Made by a program: the position numbers and the translations under genes
NCBI RefSeq assembly: GCF_023159225.1
Contig: NC_063177.1
Coordinates: 15,090,673-15,154,672 of the forward strand
Direction: 5' to 3'
Source: Perognathus longimembris pacificus
Taxonomy: Eukaryota > Chordata > Mammalia > Rodentia > Heteromyidae
DNA: 64,000 nucleotides
Part shown: one piece after another, positions 11,296 through 23,600 of the stretch
Layout: the number at the start of each line of letters is the position of its first letter
Numbering within the stretch: position 1 is the first letter of the stretch
The notes under the pieces: model-generated
Told to the model about the DNA's origin: nothing
The model's input: only the letters and a program-made list of their open reading frames with translations
Databases searched by the model: none

Positions 11296-11659
11296 GCTGT
11301 CCCTATCCCCCCATCTCTCTCCAGCCCCTCGTCACTCAGATGTCACGTGGGCATCCTAACTTTGGTCACCACCCCTTCCCATCCTGAGCTTCAGATTCCC
11401 TGGCCTTTGTAGAAAAGAGGTGTTCTCTGAAGAGACAACAGGGCAAGAGGCAGCTTCCTATGGATCCATATCAAACTCCCCTTTCAGTTTCTGAGTGGAA
11501 ATGGGGTTCAGAGCCTGGCTGTGCCACCATAAGGCACCTGAAGGTCAGCAGACTTTGCTGTCATAGGCAGCAAGAGAGAAGGAGCTTGTGGCTTTGCTTC
11601 AGGTCTGTGGGTAACAGCCCAGTTGACCTGCACAGCGCTCCCTACCAGCCAGGGCTGGT

Positions 11660-11800
11660 CTTTCCAGGGACACCATTCAGCTTCTGCCTGGAAAGCTCCT
11701 ACCTGTCTCCAAAGGCCCAGGGTCAAGGTCACCTCATCTGCAAAGCCTTCCCTGACCCCACCCAGGTAGAGTCAGGCCCCTTCCTGGGACTCCTGCTCAT
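11660..11800 (+). mobile_element. LINE-2 fragment
   Basis: The run aaggtcacctcatctgcaaa followed by gccttccctgaccccacc is characteristic of L2 relics. Confidence 0.55.
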
Positions 11801-11989
11801 GCATCTATTAATAGAACCCCACATGGAGGTGTTTTTTTTTTTTTTATTCCTGGGCTGTTTGTCAGGTTCCCTGACTAAGCCACAAAGTCCTCGTGTCTGA
11901 GGCCTCATCTGAGTCACCCAGTGCCTGAGAGGCTGGCACGGGACCAGAGTCACTGTACCTGTGTCTGAGGCATGCCTTCCTCCTTCCTC

Positions 11990-12120
11990 TGTTCATTCCT
12001 CAAATAGTTATTAGGTACCTACTGTGTGCCTTGCTCTGGGCCAAGCCTTAGGAATGCAGTCCGGCATGAGCTGGGCAGGATTCTCCCTGGGGGGACAATC
12101 TGGAGGGGGCAGTGGTGGAA
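11990..12120 (+). mobile_element. LINE-2 fragment
   Basis: Contains tcaaatagttattaggtacc and tactgtgtgccttgctctgg, which match the L2 3' region. Confidence 0.65.
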
Positions 12121-12262
12121 ACAGTAAGCTGGATGTGGGCAGCATTGATGCTCTAGCAGAGAATTAAGGCTGATCCAGAGACCAAGACAGTGAGGCTTCC
12201 TGATGTGTTCATTTAGGAGGGTCTGAAAGATAAAAGGGAACCAGTCCAGGAACATGGGGAAG

Positions 12263-12263
<1 letters not shown>

Positions 12264-12306
<43 letters not shown>
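12264..12306. repeat. (GT)n microsatellite
   Basis: A GT run of about 43 bp in otherwise unique sequence. Confidence 0.92.
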
Positions 12307-12308
<2 letters not shown>

Positions 12309-12699
12309 GAGTGGGCAGAAAGAACAGCAAGGGCCAGCACTGGCAAGTTCAAGAGGCGGCTCTAAGACCCTGCAACACAGCATGGAACAGAGTGGCTAGG
12401 AGGAGGGGAGAGTGGGAGGAGCAGAAATCCAGCTGTTGGTAGTGGCCTGAACCCAGAAAACCTGCCAGACCGGGCTTGTCCTTTTGGCAGGGAGGTGGCT
12501 ACTGTTGGGTGCCTATTTTACAGCTGGGTAAGTGCAGGTCCCAAGTGACCTGAGACAGCCCCAGGGTCCCGGTAGGTGTATGGCAGAGCTGAGATGGCTT
12601 CCTGTTGGAGGTCATCCACAGTATGTTTCTGAACTCATTTCCTGGGCACCTGGTGAATGCCAGGCGAGATACTTCCAAATCTGAAATGCCTTCAGAGGC

Positions 12700-12790
12700 C
12701 TGTAAACAGAGTCTGAAAGACTTTGTGACTTGTCCCAGACCATCCAGCTAGGAAGTGGTAGAGTTAGCATTCAAACCAGCACTTGACTAT
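12700..12790 (+). mobile_element. MIR fragment
   Basis: The MIR core pattern gacttgtcccagaccatcca, gctaggaagtggtagagtta and ttcaaaccagcact is visible. Confidence 0.65.
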
Positions 12791-13251
12791 GTCCAAAACC
12801 CAGGATTTTCCATCCCATCTCCTGGAAAGGCTGAGCAAGAGACTCAGGAAGAGAGTAATGATAATGACCAGGCCTTTCCCTCTTACTTCATCAGGCCCTC
12901 CCTAACACTGTGTGGGAGGGCACTGCAGGGACCCTGTTTTACACACCACCAGGCAGAGAGGTCAGTCTCCTGCTCTACACGTTCCCAGCAGGTGGTGGAA
13001 CCTGCTTCCTTCATGTGAGGTCTCTGACAGGGCACACACTCATGCCTGCCTGGATGCCAGGGGCTGACCCCTTGACCTGGCTCAGTACTTCCTCCCCTTA
13101 CTAACCATGTCTTTCTATTCAGTGTCATCTGATCCCCGAGTCTGATCTGTCAGTGGCTCCTGAAATTCCCGAGGCTCAAGACAAGGGGCAGAGGAAAGAT
13201 GGCCTACCTATGGCATCACACAGATAAGCAAGGGGACAGAAGAAAGGAACC

Positions 13252-13452
13252 AGCTGGGCACCAGTGCCTCACAGATGTGATCCTAGCTACTCTGGAGGCC
13301 GAGATCTGAGGATCAAGGTTCAAAGTCAGCCTGGGGAAGGAAAGTCCATGAGATTCTCATTTCCAATTAACCACCAAAAGATTGGAAGTGGAGCTGTGGC
13401 TCAAAGTGGTAGAGCCTAGGCCCTGAGTTCAAGCCCTACGACAAAAAAGAAG
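13252..13452 (+). mobile_element. B1-Geo composite SINE
   Basis: A full composite with a shortened right half. Near-identical flanks (aaaggaaccag and aaagggaaccag) suggest the target duplication. It is the last repeat before the CpG island. Confidence 0.82.
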
Positions 13453-14350
13453 AAAAAGGGAACCAGGGGCCACAGAGTGACCCAGGATGGGACCCTCACC
13501 CCCACCTCCCCCCATCAAAGGCTTAGTAAAGGAAGTAAAAGCTCCTTATTACCTAAAACTCCGCCTACAGAGGCACTAAGGGCAAAAACCAAGAAAGCTA
13601 CTTGCGCTGACTTGTCAGTAGGCACCACCAGGTTTGCCCCGGCATCCAGACTCGGGCCCGGTGGCGGCACGCGCTGGCGCTCGTGGATGCTTGCTGATGC
13701 AGGGCACAAACGCGTGCACGCCCCGCAAGGTGATCAGCCCTTTGCAACAGTCAGTCAACAAACACGTAGGGAGCGCGCGCCAACACGCAGCCTGGGCTCC
13801 TCCACAGCCAGGCCCGAGGCCGAGAGGCGATCACCGCTCTTTCAGAGGCGGAAATGCAAACTCAGGGTGCCGGGGACTTGCCCAAGGTCACCACCTCTCT
13901 TCCTCCCTCCCCCTCTCCTTGGTCCCCTCCCGCTCGCCTCTGCTACAGTATGGCCGCGTGGGATCTGCACCCCGAGTATCACCCAGGGTGTACTTTTAAC
14001 CCCGCCGCAGCAACCGCCTAGCCAGGGTACCCTCGGGATCTCCGGGTTTTTCCAGATTACGTACACTGCACGCGCCCACGCAGCGCGCCACCCGGGCCCA
14101 GGCGTGGGGGCGTACGGGGGCGGGGCCTGGGCCGGACGCAGCGCGGGCGGACGCAGCGGGTCTCCCGCACCAGCGGGGAAGGAGTGGGAGGGACTACCGT
14201 TTTGACAGGCAGCTGGAGGAAGGCGGGCCTTCGCGGGGGGGCGGAGTCTGGCTGGAGCTGGGGCTTCCTGAATGGCTAGTAGGCTAGACAGACGGTAGTG
14301 GGCGTGGCCGCTTCCTGATAGGCAAGGGATGGGCCTTGGAGACACGTAGA

Positions 14351-14372
14351 CCAATCGGCGCGCGGGGGCGGG
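14351..14372 (+). promoter_or_regulatory. CCAAT box and GC box pair
   Basis: ccaat at 14351 (an NF-Y type site) is followed by gggggcgggg (Sp1/KLF type) about 10 bp later, 215-235 bp before the start codon. This is the best core-promoter candidate. Confidence 0.6.
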
Positions 14373-14511
14373 GCCTGTGTCGGCGCCGTCTGTCCCGGGC
14401 CCCTTGGCGCTGCCCAGTCTGGCTGTGGCACCGCCCGTTGTGAACGCGTACTTGCAAGCCTTCACCGCCGCCTCTGCTCCTTTACCGCGTCCGGGCCGCC
14501 TGCCCGTAGCC

Positions 14512-14556
14512 ATGAGCGCGCTCGGCCCGGGTTCAGCCCGCCGTCCTTTAGATTAG
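14512..14556 (+). CDS. Possible upstream ORF in the MAP2K3 leader
   Basis: An ATG with G at -3 opens a 14-codon frame closed by TAG at 14554-14556, 31 bp before the MAP2K3 ATG. If transcription starts upstream of 14512, it would be read first and could damp translation of the main frame. The peptide (MSALGPGSARRPLD) resembles nothing known to me. Confidence 0.3.
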   Translation: MSALGPGSARRPLD

Positions 14557-14587
14557 TCCACGCCGCTTCCTAGGACCCTTTTGCAGC

Positions 14588-14636
14588 ATGGAGTCGCCCA
14601 CCCCGAACCAGCCCGCCAGCATGCCCCAGTCCAAAG
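14588..14636 (+). CDS. MAP2K3: MAP2K3 coding exon 1
   Basis: Encodes residues 1-16 (MESPTPNQPASMPQSK) plus the first base of Gly17. It is followed by donor gtaagc. The ATG has a strong context (agcATGg). Confidence 0.95.
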
Positions 14637-17600
14637 GTAAGCGCGCCCGCCGGACCGCGGCCTTACCCTCCCTCCCCGCCCGAGCCTGGGCTGTGAACCC
14701 GGACTTCTTTGTGATCCTACCCTATAGTGTTCCGTGCAATAATAGCACCCTAGACCAAAAGCCCTCCCTCTCTTAGGCCTTGGGTTGCACCCAGGCCGAG
14801 ATCTCCCGGACTGGACCCAAGCTAGGACTTAGCTCTGCTTACCCCGTTCCTGGCCAGGGGCCTCACCCTGATCTCATTTAGGCCTCAGGGGTGCAGCCTG
14901 GACTGAAATAAAGCTAGACCCTGGTGGGACTTGCTCCGATCCCCCTCAACTCCGAGTCTTTAGGCTGCACCAAGTCTCTCATTTTCAGTTCCTGGCCTCT
15001 GGGCTCTGTCCAGGTTGGAACCCAACTCTTATTTTTCATCCGGGCCTCAACGGTGCTCATATTATTAGAGACCTTATTATACCCCAGTGCTGGGGCTCTG
15101 ACTATACTCCAGTTAAGAGCTCCCCGGCCCCATCTCTCCATTCTTGTGAGCTCTCTCTTGCAGCATTGTCTTCCTAGAACATCTTCTGGTCTCCCACCCC
15201 CCTGGGCAGCACAGCTGCTCCTTTGCAGATTTCTCTTTGGCTGAGTTGCAGTCTTTGCATTTGGAGGCTACCCTTTCCCATGCTAGTTAGTGTCTCCAGG
15301 GCTGGTTGTTTCTAATCCTTGTCCCCGCTTCTTGGGACCTGGGGCTGGCGGCCAGCCATGTGAGTTAGGACTTGATCTTGTCTTCTCCAAGTAACTGGCC
15401 TTCCTGGAAATTTTTGCGAGGTGGTGGCGGTGGTGGTAGCAGCAGCAGGATTTGTCATGAGGGCGAGGGAGGGAGGATGAGACTTGGAGGGTAAATGATT
15501 TTTTTTTTTTCAGGAAGAGGAAAGGATGTATTTGGCATGTAGGAGTTTCAGTAGGCAGAGCTGTGTGAGAACGAGCTCCCAATCAGACTAGCAGCCCTGC
15601 ATGGCCTGCTTCTTGCTCTGTATCTGGCAAGCCATTTGGGGTCTCTGGGCCTCAGTCACCTTACCTGTCAAGTGGGTATCAGGAGTGTGACAGGACACTG
15701 TGAAGGTTTTCAAGCAAGTGTGAATGAGGTGCTTGAAAGCTCAACATGGCACCTGGCACATAGTAGGTGCTAAGGTGGGCAGTTGCTGCACCCTTCCTTA
15801 TGACTGCCATTTTTCCTACTGGAAAGGTTGCAGCCATCTGGGACCAGAACTTTGTTTCTGGATTGTACTTGCAGAGTGAGCAGGAGGAAAAGGGAAGCCA
15901 CATGTAGAGGCCCCTCAGCAGGGGTGGGACCTGCTCCTCCTTTCCTGGAGGGGCCCACCAGTGTGGGGTCCTCAGAGGGTGTGGTCCCTTCCTCGCCCCT
16001 GCTGCCAGTAGCTGTGGTGGTGGCTGTGGGCTGGAGCTGGGTGGGCAGGATAATTACGTCTTACATAAGTGGGAGGCCGGATCCCTGACCATTGCCCAAC
16101 CGCTGGCCGTGAGTAACTCCGGAGGCACTCGCCGGGGGAGGTGGCTGGGAGACCTCGTGGAGCTGGGAACCTCAGGGACTGGGAAATCAGACATTATACA
16201 CCCGGGAAGTGTTTGGAAGTGGTGCTTGTTTTTGGAGGCATTTCAGCATTTCCAGACAGGAGATGCCTCACCAAAATAAAAGTTGTAATTGTGGATTGTG
16301 TGTGTGTGTGTGGGGGGAGGTATGGCAGAGCAGAGCTCTGTGGGAGGATACTGCTGTGTGACTTGAGACTGGGCACTGCCCTCTCTGGGCCTCTCTGTAA
16401 AGGCCAACATGAATTCCAGCTTCTAGATCCCTGTAGCATGATAGTGGATGGACTGGGTAAAGGTCCGGGCCCTCCGTAAGGCCTAGGGACCCTGTTGTGT
16501 GGTTGGGATTTGGAGAAGGAGGTGGTGGAGGAACCACCATGTCCCTTTAGCAAAAATGTCAAGGGCTGACCCTTCTCAAACTCTTTTCACTGTGTCATTC
16601 TTGTCTTCTTTATTCCTCATTGCCCTACTTACAGATGAGGAAATGGAGCCTCACAGGCACTAGGTGCTTTGCCAGAGTTTTTGCACAGCTAGACATGACG
16701 GTCCACTGGGACTGTCTTCATTGTGGTTCCCAGGGCTCTCCAATGTTCCACTCTCATACTAGGTTCTGGGGCTGAGCTGTGTCCCCCTCACCTCCTTGTT
16801 TATCACCTGCATGTCTAGTGGGCCACATGGGACCTGAAGGATGGCCGAGGCCAAGGTGCTCCCCATGTGCACGGCCCTGACAGATGGCATGTTGTATGCT
16901 TCCTGCAGCCTGGCCCATTTGACAGATGCAGATTGAGGCCTCCCAGGGGAGGGGCTGGACTGACTCCACAGAGCAGAGCGGGTTCTTGCGATGCCCTCCT
17001 GATGCCCTCCTTATCCTGGGCACTAAGATCCCTAGCACAGAGCTTTTGCTTTAACTTCTTGAAAGACTTTGAACAAAGCAAGGGAGTGGCTGGCACTTGG
17101 CCTTGCCGTAGCCTTACCTTTGTGCTTCCTGCCTGGCAGCGGACACTTGCCTGTCTCTGTGCAATGGTCTGGTGAGTTCTCCTCCAGTGCATGAGGCTCT
17201 TGGGCTCCACAGCCTTGTTGTTTCCCCACCTCCTTGCCCTCATGCCACTTATTGGCTAGGGTCACAGGTCAAGGGCAGCTTGTGCAGGGATTAGTGTGCA
17301 GGGACACTTGGGGTCAGCACAATGCAGTAAGCCTCATTTGCCTTTGGGGACACTATGTGTGTTGTGCAGTGTGCATGGTCACTGCCTAGAAGGGGCTTTC
17401 TTGGGATTTTCATGATTATTGTCACAGGGCTTGGATTTGGGCTGGTGGCCCTGGCTGTCCAGCTAAGCTGCACAAACACCATCCTGGACTGGCCTTGCCT
17501 GTTGTTCCTGCAGCCCACTCCCCCACCCCGTCTTGGCTGTCGGAAAGACTGGAAGGTGGCACCTTGGGGACTTCCCCCTACCCTGGTGTGACGCACAGGA

Positions 17601-20600
17601 AACTCTCTATCAGCCAGCCTGTGGCTCAGAGCCCGAAGGGAGCAAAGTTCCCAGTCTGCCTGTGTGGGGAGAGGGAGAGGGCCACAGGGCCGGGCAGTGA
17701 GGCTTCCGGTGGGGTGAGTCAGCAGGCCTGGTGCTGACTCACCGCTGGCATGCCGGGTGCTGCCTGCAGCTTAAAGGGGTAATGTCTGGTGGTGGGCAGG
17801 TGGGTGGGTAGGGGCTGCAGCCTGGGCTCTACAAGAAGCAGCTGGCCCTGAGCTGGCCATTACAAGCAGCCTTATCCTGGACCTTCGCTGGGCTGGGACC
17901 CCTGGACAAGCCCTACTGTCTTGCCCAGGAACTTCCTCTGTTAGGCAAAGGGCTCTGCTTCTTCCTCTTGCTCACTGTGGGCTGGAGCAGGTGGCAGTGG
18001 CTGTTTACTGCTTTTGGCCGAGGGGACTCCTTCAAGCTCAGAGATAAAGCTGGGGCCCTAGAGAGCCAGGAGCAGAGGCAGTGCAGGACCAGCCAGGTTG
18101 GTCCCAGTGGTCTCTGCCTGAGCTCCCGGAAGCCAGTGATGTGGAGATCTGGAGTTTCACTGCCTGGAGTCAAATCCCAGCTGGACCCCTTTTGCAATGT
18201 GACATTGGAGAAGTTGCATCTGGTGCATTCTCTGTGTGCTTCCATGTGGCCAGCTTCCAGCAAAGCCTCAGTTTCCTTCACTTGCAGAATGGCGATAGGG
18301 ACCCAGCTAGGTAGATGCACACAGCCCTTTTTTTCAGTGGCCAAGTAAATGTCAGGTACTGGACTACCCTCCAGAAGGAACTGCTCAGTTAGGCAGGAAG
18401 TAGGGGTGGAGCCTCAGCTCTGGTGGGATGGGCCTGGTTTCTAATCCTGGAAACACCACTTCCTCACCTGGGTAAGTGACCCACCCCTCTCTGACCCTCA
18501 GTCTCCTCTTCTGGGAAGTGGGAGGCAAACACCCCTTCTGCTGATGGTAGTGGTGAAGATGAGAGATAGTATTTGTCAAGCGAATGGCATCTGTGATGAT
18601 TTTACAGTTGTGTGGCTGCTGTTCATTGGGGGTGAAGATGCAGTACAGACCTTCCTATCATGCACTTGTTGGCTCTGTGATGCCAGGTTTTCTTGGCTAT
18701 AGGCCTCTTGAATGCTAACCAGAATCTACTAGGCCCTCTTATTTCTCTCATCTCCAAGCTAGAGCTGGAGCTTGCTTTTGCCCCCAGACTTCTTGGAGAA
18801 GATGAGTGGGGAGCAAAGAACTAGGGAGAGGGGTGTTCCCATCCCTGAGGATGAATAAGGGAAGCATGGGAAGTATGGGAGTGAGGTCTGCCTCAGTTGT
18901 GGGGCATGTGCTGGCCAGGCAAGGTGCATCCTGGACTCATGCCTCCTCTAGGCCATAGTCCTGTGCTGCCTTCTTCAGTCAGGCCTGCTTTCCCAGGAGC
19001 CCAGTAGCTCTTCAGCCCTGCTTCATGCCCAGGGTGTGGAGGCCAGACAAGGCCCAACAGAAACAGTAGCAGCTAGTTGGGCTCTTCTGATTGATTCAGA
19101 CAGTATATCTGACCTGAGAAGGGTCACCAGGCTCCCTACCCTAGGTCCCTCCCTGTCCTCAGACCTGGCATTCCAGGGGCTTCTCTGGAAAGGCTAAGAG
19201 CTTTTCCCAGTTGGTCCCCATTCCTAGGTAGCTAAAATAGTCTCTCCTGCTGTGTATGGGCCATGGCCAGGCCTACACCAGCTCTGTGGCCCCTCCTGGT
19301 GATGGTGTCCCAACCTGACAGGTGGGTCTTCTGTTTCCCTCCTCTTAAAAGAATTATAAATGATGAGCTAGATATCAGTGGCTCATGCCTCTAATCCTAG
19401 CTACTTGGGAGACTGAGATCTGAGGATTACCGTTTGAAGCCACTCAGGACAGCAAAGTCTGTGAGACTCTTTTCTCCAATTAACTACTCAAAAAAAAAAA
19501 AGTTGGAAGTGGAGCTGTGGCTCAAGTGGTACAGTATTAACCTTGAGCAAAAAAGGCTCAGGGAAGTGCCCAGCCCCTAAATTCAAGCCCCAGCACCAGC
19601 AAAAAAAAAAAAAAAAAAAAAAAAGAAAGAAAAAAAGAATTATAAACGTATCCACAGACGCCAAGAGGATATATGCAATGTGCCATGTGCCTGTGTGCTT
19701 TTTGTTTGTTTTGTTTTTTTAGTGAAATGAATTCTGTGTGCACATTACCCAGCTAAAGAAATCCAGCAAAGCTCAGCGATTGCATTTCCCTTTCTTCTCC
19801 CCCAATGGCCGTCCTGATGTTTGCAGTAATTATTGGATTATTGGTTGCTTTTTTTTTTTTTGCAATTGTGGGGCCTGAGTTCCTGAGTTCGTCCTGGATT
19901 CCTGCGTTCTTCAGCTCAAAACTAGTGCTCTACCACTTAAGCCACAGCACCACTTCCCATTTTCTGGTGGTTAATTGCAGATAAAGAGTCTCACAGATTT
20001 TCCTGTCTGTGCTGGCTTTGAACTGAAATCCTCAGATCTCAGCCTCCTGAGTAGCTAGGATTATAGGCCCTGCTTCTGTAAGACTTTTTTCTTCAGTAAA
20101 CCACTGAAAACATGATGTGGGGCTGTGGTTCAAGGAGTACAGTGCAGTCTTTTAAAAAAATTATGTATTGGGGCTGGGAATATGGCCTAGTGGCAAGAGT
20201 GCTTGCCTTCTACACATGAAGCTCTAGGTTTGATTCCCCAGCACCACATATATGGAAAACGGCCAGAAGGGGTGCTGTGGCTCAGGTGGCAGAGTGCTAG
20301 CCTTGAGCGGGAAGAAGCCAGGGATGGTGCTCAGGCCCTGAGTCCAAGGCCCAGGACTGGCCAAAAAAAAAAAATTATGTATTGTTTATTTATTGTGAAA
20401 GTGAAGTACAGAGGGTTTATAATTTCGTACGTAAGGCAGTGTGTACATTTCTTTTCTTTCTTTTTTTGCCAGTTCTGGGGCTTGGGACTCAGGGCCTGAG
20501 CACTGTCCCTGGCTACTTTTTGCTCAAGGCTAGCATTCTACCTCTTGAGCCACAGCACCGCTGCTGGCTTCTTCTGTTTATGTGGTGCTGAGGAATCGAA

Positions 20601-23600
20601 CCCAGGGCTTCATGCATGCTAGGCAAGCACTCTACCACTAAGCCACATTCCCAGCCCTACAGTGCAGTCTTTAGTGGAAAAACTAAGGGGAAGTGCTCAG
20701 ACCTTGAGTTCAAGCCCCAGAACCATCATGCATGCACATGCATGTGCAGACACATATACACGCATGTACACAAAATTAAATCAGTGTACACAGGGTGTGT
20801 ACACTGCAGAATCCTTGGGTCCTGTGGTCCACAGGGCAGTCCTGGAGTGTGGTAATGGAGCAGCCTTAGCCAGCTAGTGTGATCAGCTCCATGTCCTTCT
20901 CACAAGGCCATGGCCTCAGCTTCTCATCTGCACCTTGGAAGTAGGTGTTCAGTTGCAGGGCTGACATGTTTACTTAGGAAAGTGTTGTTGCTGCAGATGT
21001 TGCATTGAGTAAAATTCCCCCACCTGGCCCCAGTGTGTGCTGTTCCTAGCTGTGTAGCTGTATGGGCAGTGGTGCCTGGGCTCCTCTGCATCCCTGTGCC
21101 CATGTCATTGTCTTCAGGGCCTGTCCTGAGGAGTCCCTGAGCCAGTGTGACAGACAGGCCAGGTTCCACTAGGCAGGGCTCTGAAGGGCCTGGACGTTCA
21201 CAGCAGAGTTTAGGCCTAATCAGGAGCTAGGTAGGAGGTCACAAGCATGGCTGGTACGTGGTGAAGGGTCTGGGCCTGGCTCATGGCAGATGCCCACTAA
21301 ACATCAGTGGTAGTTGTAGTGTGGGGGGTGCAGCTGGAGGTGTGGTTTCTGGAGCAAAGGAGACCAAGGACATGAAGAGCTCCATCTGGGGAGGTCTGAT
21401 GAGGGGAGAAGGTGACTGAGCCCATGCAGGTGCCAGCTGCCTGCTCTGCGGCTACTGCCTGTCCTCTTCTTGCCATCTTTCCATGGCTCTGGTGTGTACT
21501 AGACCTGTGCTAGCTATACCTGGCACTTGCTTATACCATGGCCGCCTCAGCTGCCTCATCTCAGTCCTCACTGCCACTGCTTGTAGGTTTCCTCAGCCTG
21601 GAACTGCTCTTGTTCTGGCCAGGAAAATCACTTCTGATGACTGGTGTTTGAGCAGTGTCCCTGGCCTCTGCCTGCCACTGCAATCCCACTGCCCAACCTG
21701 GACAGCTGCGAGTGTCCTCACACTTGCTCCAGGTGCTCCTGTTGGAGTGTCATCTTCAATGGCAGGCCCCCAGCTGTCGGATTCTGAAGCATACAGGAGG
21801 CTGGGTGGTGCGATGTGGGTATGCTTGGCAGGGGAGCAGGCCCTGCGAGGTGGAGATATGGAGGTGCTGAGGGCTCAGAGGCCAAGACTTGGCCAAGTGG
21901 CTATATACAGCTGGGGAATGAGGTCAGGGCTATGGGTCAGAGGCCTTGAGTGGCTCCCCCATCTCCCTGGTCTGTCACTCATGTGTAGTGGGTGGCACAG
22001 ATGGTCCTAGAGGCATGGGGTGGGGTATGGGGTTGGTTGGGGAAAGACCCCAAGAGTGGTATATAGTAGGTGCTAAGTAAATGACAGAGAAGCTGTCACC
22101 ATGTCTATGGACCTCAGGCTGCTATTTCAGAGCCCCAGGTCATAGCTTCTAGGCCCTTAGGGATACCAGCCCAAGGTATCGTGTGTGTGTGTGTGTGTTG
22201 GGGGGGTTAGCTCTGAAAGATCTTGGGAGACCACTCTGAGGTTACCTGGACCCCAGTTCAGATGTAGTGCACACCTGTGACTGACTGATACTGATAAGCC
22301 TGATCTATTAATGCAAAGCCACCCACCTCACAACTTTCTCTTTCCTTCTTGGGCCTCAGGTCCTCGCCAGCATGTGGTTGTGGGTTGGCCTAGCTGTGTT
22401 CCAAGGGACTTGCAGGGTGGAGGTGGCCAGCTGCATGGGGGTCTGGGAAATCTTGCCGCTAACATCTCTGTGTAGCAGCATTTGATGTATCCAGTGGGCT
22501 TAGCCAGCTGTGTCTGGGTCTTCTCTGTGGAATCAGGAGTCAGAGGAATGTGGACAGTGGTGTGGAACTGCAGAGGTTGCATCTGTTGTTGGAAACCCTG
22601 GTGTAGCACTGACTCGGGGCTGGTGCAGGCTCCTTCTGTGTGTGGCTCACTCTCTGGCTGTCTTGGTTGGAGCCAGCCAGCCTCCAGACTTGCCTTTTTG
22701 CTGGGCCGGCCCTACCAGATGCTTGATGTATACCTCTGTCACCTGGTCTCTGACTCGCTTGTAGGACAGACCTTGATGATTTTTCCCTCGAGCTGCTGTT
22801 CAGCTGGGTAGCATCTGATGGGTGGTGACCTTGGATGACCCCGTCTAATCTTCCTTGAGTCAGGAGTTAGACACAGCTAAGGCACTTGCTGATAATAGAA
22901 GGACCCAGGAGGTCACTCTGTTGCTGGCACCCAGAGAGGTTCGGTTCCTTGCCTGAGGGCACATACTGGCAGAGTTGCAGATCCAAATCCACTGGGATGC
23001 AGACATCCTCTCTGAGATAGTAACCACAGAATGGTCATTTGTGGAGAATGACTGCAGAGAGATCACTGGAACTTAGAGCTAGTCATAAAGGGACTTAGCT
23101 GTGGTGGTCAGGGGTACCCTCTGAATAGGCACCCAGCAGAGTCATGTACCAGCTTAGATGGAATTGCCAAGAGAATGGCATGTGCAGGGCCCTGAGGTGG
23201 AAAAGAGAGTGGCTTATTCAGGAAATGGGTAAGGGACAAGTGGAAGAACTTACCAAGAAGTTCATACGAGGGCAGGAACTTTATCCCATTCTGATGGCAT
23301 AACCTGGGGTCAGTTCTTGAATCTCTCTCAGCCTGTTTCCTTGCTCCCTGCTTTGGGGGTTTCTTGAGGCTGGAGTGGCCTGAGACCACACAGATGCCTG
23401 GCTGGCAGTGGCCTGAGGCCACACAGATCCTGGCACTGAATTCCCTCGCCTGCATCAAGGCCCTGGCCAGCCAACTCGAGAGGACTTGTTGTGGTTTGCC
23501 TGTGATGGCCGAGAGCCTCTGTTTGTTATGGTGACAGTTGTCACCTCAAGCCACACCTGGGTAACCCTGGCCGCCTGGCCATCTGGGCCTAGCCCCAAAA

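Larger units (their letters stand above)
13625..14660 (+). promoter_or_regulatory. MAP2K3: CpG island and promoter of MAP2K3
   Basis: GC content and CpG density rise sharply here and fall just after coding exon 1. No TATA box is visible. GC boxes lie near 14116 (gggggcgggg), 14236 and 14362 (gggggcgggg), with a CCAAT box at 14351-14355. This layout is typical of a broadly expressed, TATA-less housekeeping-type promoter. The transcription start is probably between the CCAAT/GC-box cluster and about 14530, but it cannot be fixed from sequence alone. Confidence 0.85.

Noticed and set aside
13477..14205. 242-codon plus-strand open frame
   Set aside because: It starts beside a SINE tail and runs through the MAP2K3 CpG island, where stop codons are rare because of GC content. 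No domain or splice support.
13842..14513. 223-codon minus-strand open frame over the promoter
   Set aside because: Low-complexity Arg/Pro/Ala/Gly composition typical of antisense CpG-island sequence.
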